Below, piece by piece: positions 60,590 to 64,000 of a stretch of 64,000 nucleotides of DNA. The first letter of the stretch is position 1. Each line of letters opens with the position of its first letter. A model generated the notes under the pieces. That model searched no databases, was not told the DNA's origin, and saw only the letters and a list, made by a program, of their open reading frames with translations. This DNA is from UBA5794 sp963714375 (GTDB taxonomy: Bacteria > Actinomycetota > Acidimicrobiia > Spongiisociales > UBA5794): contig CAVQOG010000008.1 in the NCBI GenBank assembly GCA_963714375.1, positions 248,001 through 312,000 on the forward strand, given 5' to 3'. The position numbers and the translations under genes are program-made.

Positions 60590-63500
60590 TCAGCTGCAGC
60601 CCTTGGAATCGCCGCAGTTGAGGCAGCGGTAGCACGAGCCATTGCGGACCGTGATGTGACCGCAGGTGTCGCACAGCGGTGCATCTCCCATCTTGTCAGC
60701 AAGCACTGCCTGGACCGCTGCTGTCTGGACCGCGCCAGCCGACATCGCATCAGCCTCGGCGTGGAGTTGTGACGCTGTATGTACCGTCACATGCTCCGAT
60801 CCATGCGTAGATCCTGGGGCAGCGTCGTCTGACGCTCCATTGCCGTTTGGTGCATCGGCAAACTTGGCCGCCCTTACTTGCGCCTCGATGTCGGACTCCA
60901 TAGCAGCCTCGGTCAGGTCGAGCTGCAAACCTGCGTCGACGGCGAGGCCCGACGGTGGCTCCGGAAGATCACCAGTCCGATCCGGTGGTACCTGTGCCAA
61001 CTCGTCACGGTGGAGATATTCGACTCCGAGAGCACGGAACACGTAGTCCACGATTGAATTCGACATCTTGATGTTCGGATGCCCTTCGACCATGCCCCGA
61101 GGCTCAAAGGTCTGGAACGTGAAGGTGTCCACGTATTCCTCAAGGGGGACGCCGTACTGGAGTCCTTTGCTGACTGCGATCGCAAAGCAGCTCAAGATGC
61201 CGCGTAGCGTGGCACCTTCCTTTGCGAGATCCACGAAGACTTCACCAAGTGTGCCGTCCTCATATTCGCCCGTGCGGAGGAAGACCTTGTGTCCACCGAC
61301 CCGTGCCTCCTGGGTGTATCCGGCGCGGCGCGGAGGGAGCAGGAATCGCGGCCGCGGAACCGAGTTGTACGCCTGCGTCGGGGAGATACCCGGCTGGAAC
61401 AACCCGGCGAAGATGTCAACCTCGCGGTTGATGGCATCGGTGATTTCCTCTGACTCGTCGTCGCCTGTGCCTTCATCTGACGTCGATGAGAGTGGCTGGG
61501 ACGCCTTTGAGCCGTCTCGGTACAAAGCCATGGCCTTGAGTCCAAGCTTCCACGACATCTCGTACGATTCCTTGATGTCCTCGACCGTCGCCTCGTGTGG
61601 CATGTTGATGGTCTTTGAAATCGCACCGGTGATGAAAGGCTGGGCGGCAGCCATCATTCGGATATGTCCGGTGTGATGGATGTAGCGCTTTCCGATCTTC
61701 CCGTTCTTGTTTGCGGTGTCGAACACAACCAAGTGCTCGTGCTTGAGGTTCGGTGCACCCTCGATGGTCTGTCGACCACAGACGATGTCGTTCGCCTCGT
61801 TGATCTCGGTCTGCGTGAAGCCAAGGGCTGCCAACATGTTGAAGCCAAGGCCGTTGTACACATCGGGTGTGAACCCAAGTCGCTGCATGGTCTCCTCGCC
61901 AAGCGTCCACTGGTTGAACGCAAACCCCAGTTCGAAGACACCAGGAAGAGTCACCTCGATCTTGGCAATGTCCGACTTGGAGAAACCTCGAGCAAGCAGT
62001 GTGCGCGTGTTGATGTGCGGCGACGTCTCAAGCGTCATGGTTCCCACGACGTAGTCGATGATGTCAGAGATCTCAGATTCGGTGTATCCGAGCTTCGCGA
62101 GTGCGGGGGTAATCGACTGGTTTGCGATCTTGAAGTACCCACCGCCAGCGAGCTTCTTGAACTTGACGAGAGCGAAGTCGGGTTCAACGCCGGTCGTGTC
62201 GCAGTCCATGAGGAGACCGATGGTGCCGGTCGGCGCAAGGACGGTGGTCTGAGCGTTGCGATATCCGTGGGTCTGTCCGAGTTCGTACGCTGAGTCCCAT
62301 GCATCGTGGGCCATCTCAAGCATGGCACCCGGGCAGACCCGCTGGTCGATACCTACGACGGTGTGGCCGAGGTTGTCGTATTCGAACTGTTCGGCTCCAT
62401 ATGCTGCACGTCGGTGGTTCTGAATCACCCGCTTCATCGATTCGGTGTTCTCGTCGTACTTGGGAAATGCACCAACGACGGCAGCCATCTCCGCGGATGC
62501 TGCGTAGGAGTAGCCGGTCAAGATGGCCGTGAGGGCTCCAGCGATGGCTCGTCCCTTGTCCGAGTCGTAGGCGATACCCATCCGCATGAGGATGGAGCCG
62601 AGGTTGGCGTACCCGAGTCCAAGTGTGCGGTAGTCGTATGAACCCTGAGCGATTTCAGCGGATGGGAAGTGAGCCATCGTGACCGAGATCTCGAGCACCA
62701 TCGTCCATAGTCGAATCGCATATCGGTAGTCGTCGAGGGCGAAGTCGCCTGTCTCGTCGTTGTAGAACTTTCCAAGGTTGAGTGACGCAAGGTTGCATGC
62801 TGTGTTGTCCAGGAACATGTATTCGGAGCAGGGGTTGGACGCTCTGATCTCACCACCGGCTGGAGAGGTGTGCCACTCGTTGATGGTCGTGTGGAACTGG
62901 ACACCGGGATCTGCTGATGCCCACGCTGCCTGTGCAATTTGGTTCCACAAGTCGCGCGCCCTGACGGTGCGCATGGTTTCACCGTCGGTCCGGCTTTTCA
63001 GGTTCCAGTCATCGTCGTTCATCACCGCTTCGAGGAATTCGTTTGTCATGCGGATCGAGTTGTTTGAGTTCTGACCCGACACGGTGGCGTACGCCTCGCC
63101 GTTGAAGTCTGACGGATACCCGGCGGCGATGAGCGCCTTGACCTTCTCCTCCTCGTTTGCCTTCCAAGCGATGAACGTTTCGATGTCAGGGTGGTCTACA
63201 TCGAGAATGACCATCTTGGCCGCACGACGGGTTGTTCCACCGGACTTGATCGCCCCTGCAGCCCGGTCGCCAACCTTGAGGAAAGACATCAGCCCTGACG
63301 ACTTGCCTCCACCAGAAAGTGGTTCGCCTTCAGCGCGGAGACTCGAGAAGTTGGTTCCTGTTCCTGACCCGAACTTGAAGAGCCTGGCTTCACGAACCCA
63401 CAGGTCCATGATTCCGCCCGGATTGACGAGGTCGTCTCCAACGGACTGGATGAAACATGCGTGCGGTGCTGGTCGACTGTACGAGTCTGGCGATGTCGAG

Positions 63501-64000
63501 AGGTCCTCGGACTCCGGATCTACAAACCAGAAGCCCTGTTCTGGTCCCGTGATCCCGTAGCGGTGGTTGAGTCCCGTGTTGAACCACTGCGGCGAGTTGG
63601 GTGCTGCCATCTGGTGGAGGAGCATGAACGCGATCTCATCCTCAAAGATCTGGGCGTCATCGGCCGAGTCGAAATAGTTGTGCTCTTCCCCCCACCAACG
63701 CCACGTTCCCGCGAGCCGATCGATGACCTGGCGCGCCGACCGTTCAGGGCCGAGGACTGGCTGCCCGTTTGCGTCGACAACAGGAATGCCCGCATCATCG
63801 ACCTGGGGGACACCTGCTTTGCGGAAGTACTTCGAAACCATGATGTCCGCGGCAACCTGTGACCAGTCAGCGGGGATCTCGGCATCGGCCATCTCGAATA
63901 CCACAGATCCATCAGGATTCGTGATGCGCGAGTCACGCCTGGACCATTCGACTGTGTCGTACGGGCTGACGCCCTCGGTGGTAAAACGACGTTCAATCTT
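60590..64000 (-). CDS. nrdJ: Vitamin B12-dependent (class II) ribonucleotide reductase, N-terminus beyond window
   Basis: At least 1136 residues. The frame stays open to the right edge, and the extra N-terminal sequence (IERRFTTEGVSPYDTVEWSR) is typical of NrdJ, so the true start lies beyond position 64000. Catalytic segments are HACFIQSVGDDL and NPCSEYMFLDNTACNLASLN. The C-terminus has a conserved zinc-ribbon tail (CDTCGHITVRNGSCYRCLNC). It makes deoxynucleotides from ribonucleoside di/triphosphates with adenosylcobalamin. Size and C-terminal ribbon match the actinobacterial class II enzymes. With MetH, it makes the organism dependent on B12. Confidence 0.96.
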   Translation of the reverse strand, partial: KIERRFTTEGVSPYDTVEWSRRDSRITNPDGSVVFEMADAEIPADWSQVAADIMVSKYFRKAGVPQVDDAGIPVVDANGQPVLGPERSARQVIDRLAGTWRWWGEEHNYFDSADDAQIFEDEIAFMLLHQMAAPNSPQWFNTGLNHRYGITGPEQGFWFVDPESEDLSTSPDSYSRPAPHACFIQSVGDDLVNPGGIMDLWVREARLFKFGSGTGTNFSSLRAEGEPLSGGGKSSGLMSFLKVGDRAAGAIKSGGTTRRAAKMVILDVDHPDIETFIAWKANEEEKVKALIAAGYPSDFNGEAYATVSGQNSNNSIRMTNEFLEAVMNDDDWNLKSRTDGETMRTVRARDLWNQIAQAAWASADPGVQFHTTINEWHTSPAGGEIRASNPCSEYMFLDNTACNLASLNLGKFYNDETGDFALDDYRYAIRLWTMVLEISVTMAHFPSAEIAQGSYDYRTLGLGYANLGSILMRMGIAYDSDKGRAIAGALTAILTGYSYAASAEMAAVVGAFPKYDENTESMKRVIQNHRRAAYGAEQFEYDNLGHTVVGIDQRVCPGAMLEMAHDAWDSAYELGQTHGYRNAQTTVLAPTGTIGLLMDCDTTGVEPDFALVKFKKLAGGGYFKIANQSITPALAKLGYTESEISDIIDYVVGTMTLETSPHINTRTLLARGFSKSDIAKIEVTLPGVFELGFAFNQWTLGEETMQRLGFTPDVYNGLGFNMLAALGFTQTEINEANDIVCGRQTIEGAPNLKHEHLVVFDTANKNGKIGKRYIHHTGHIRMMAAAQPFITGAISKTINMPHEATVEDIKESYEMSWKLGLKAMALYRDGSKASQPLSSTSDEGTGDDESEEITDAINREVDIFAGLFQPGISPTQAYNSVPRPRFLLPPRRAGYTQEARVGGHKVFLRTGEYEDGTLGEVFVDLAKEGATLRGILSCFAIAVSKGLQYGVPLEEYVDTFTFQTFEPRGMVEGHPNIKMSNSIVDYVFRALGVEYLHRDELAQVPPDRTGDLPEPPSGLAVDAGLQLDLTEAAMESDIEAQVRAAKFADAPNGNGASDDAAPGSTHGSEHVTVHTASQLHAEADAMSAGAVQTAAVQAVLADKMGDAPLCDTCGHITVRNGSCYRCLNCGDSKGCS

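Noticed and set aside
1..64000. tRNA, rRNA, insertion sequences or prophage
   Set aside because: No cloverleaf-like sequence, transposase, integrase or phage gene was recognised by eye. A tRNA or transposase profile scan would be decisive.

Overview
The window is a gene-dense stretch of bacterial chromosome, roughly 58-60% GC by eye, with about 57 protein genes on both strands. No rRNA, tRNA, CRISPR array, transposase or prophage gene was seen. A WhiB-family iron-sulfur regulator, a Bpa-type proteasome activator next to a PAC2 protein, a B12-dependent ribonucleotide reductase, an EtfD-like membrane oxidoreductase and two ~590-600 residue acyl-CoA dehydrogenases point to the Actinomycetota. 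The mixture fits an Acidimicrobiia-like or related uncultured lineage, but that placement is inference.

Layout, left to right. 0-6 kb: alpha/beta hydrolase, GNAT acetyltransferase, cupin, DUF2461 protein, then a TetR repressor divergent from an acyl-CoA dehydrogenase with two matching inverted-repeat operators between them. 5.7-13.6 kb: nitroreductase, a glutamate racemase fused to a macro domain, proC overlapping proline dehydrogenase, a TPM-like membrane protein, PspA and an EtfD-like Fe-S oxidoreductase. 13.7-22 kb: lipoprotein, prephenate dehydratase, a solitary DNA methyltransferase, NhaA, a Na+/Ca2+-exchanger-type protein coupled to PolX, and a membrane-anchored molybdopterin oxidoreductase. 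22-30 kb: penicillin-acylase-family enzyme, bpa-PAC2, FHA protein, CBS-BON protein, WhiB, spermidine-synthase-like membrane protein, cyclophilin. 30-40 kb: DEAD-box helicase, HAD phosphatase coupled to a second acyl-CoA dehydrogenase, FKBP lipoprotein with a probable AUU start, a heterodimeric ABC exporter, CPBP protease. 40-53 kb: hypothetical proteins, a class V aminotransferase with a hydrolase, a tightly overlapped arsC / ECF sigma / alkyltransferase / 66-residue-protein operon, EamA permease, a truncated cyclase, and an FtsX-type ABC transporter. 53-64 kb: rhodanese, metF-like and metH, LapA-like protein, LytM peptidase, lipoprotein, and nrdJ running off the right edge.

Functional themes: fatty-acid oxidation feeding the quinone pool (two acyl-CoA dehydrogenases, TetR control, EtfD-like protein); proline metabolism; one-carbon and B12-dependent metabolism (MetF-like, MetH, NrdJ); envelope upkeep (PspA, ABC systems, LytM peptidase, lipoproteins); protein quality control (Bpa, PAC2, two peptidyl-prolyl isomerases).

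The most unusual content is non-coding. At least fourteen intergenic sites carry tandem repeats that all have a 7-bp period but use several different heptamer words, in both orientations. A second family is a ~52-bp hairpin element with conserved ends and variable, co-varying stems; five clear copies and one possible short copy sit just downstream of stop codons. Neither is explained by the genes around it.
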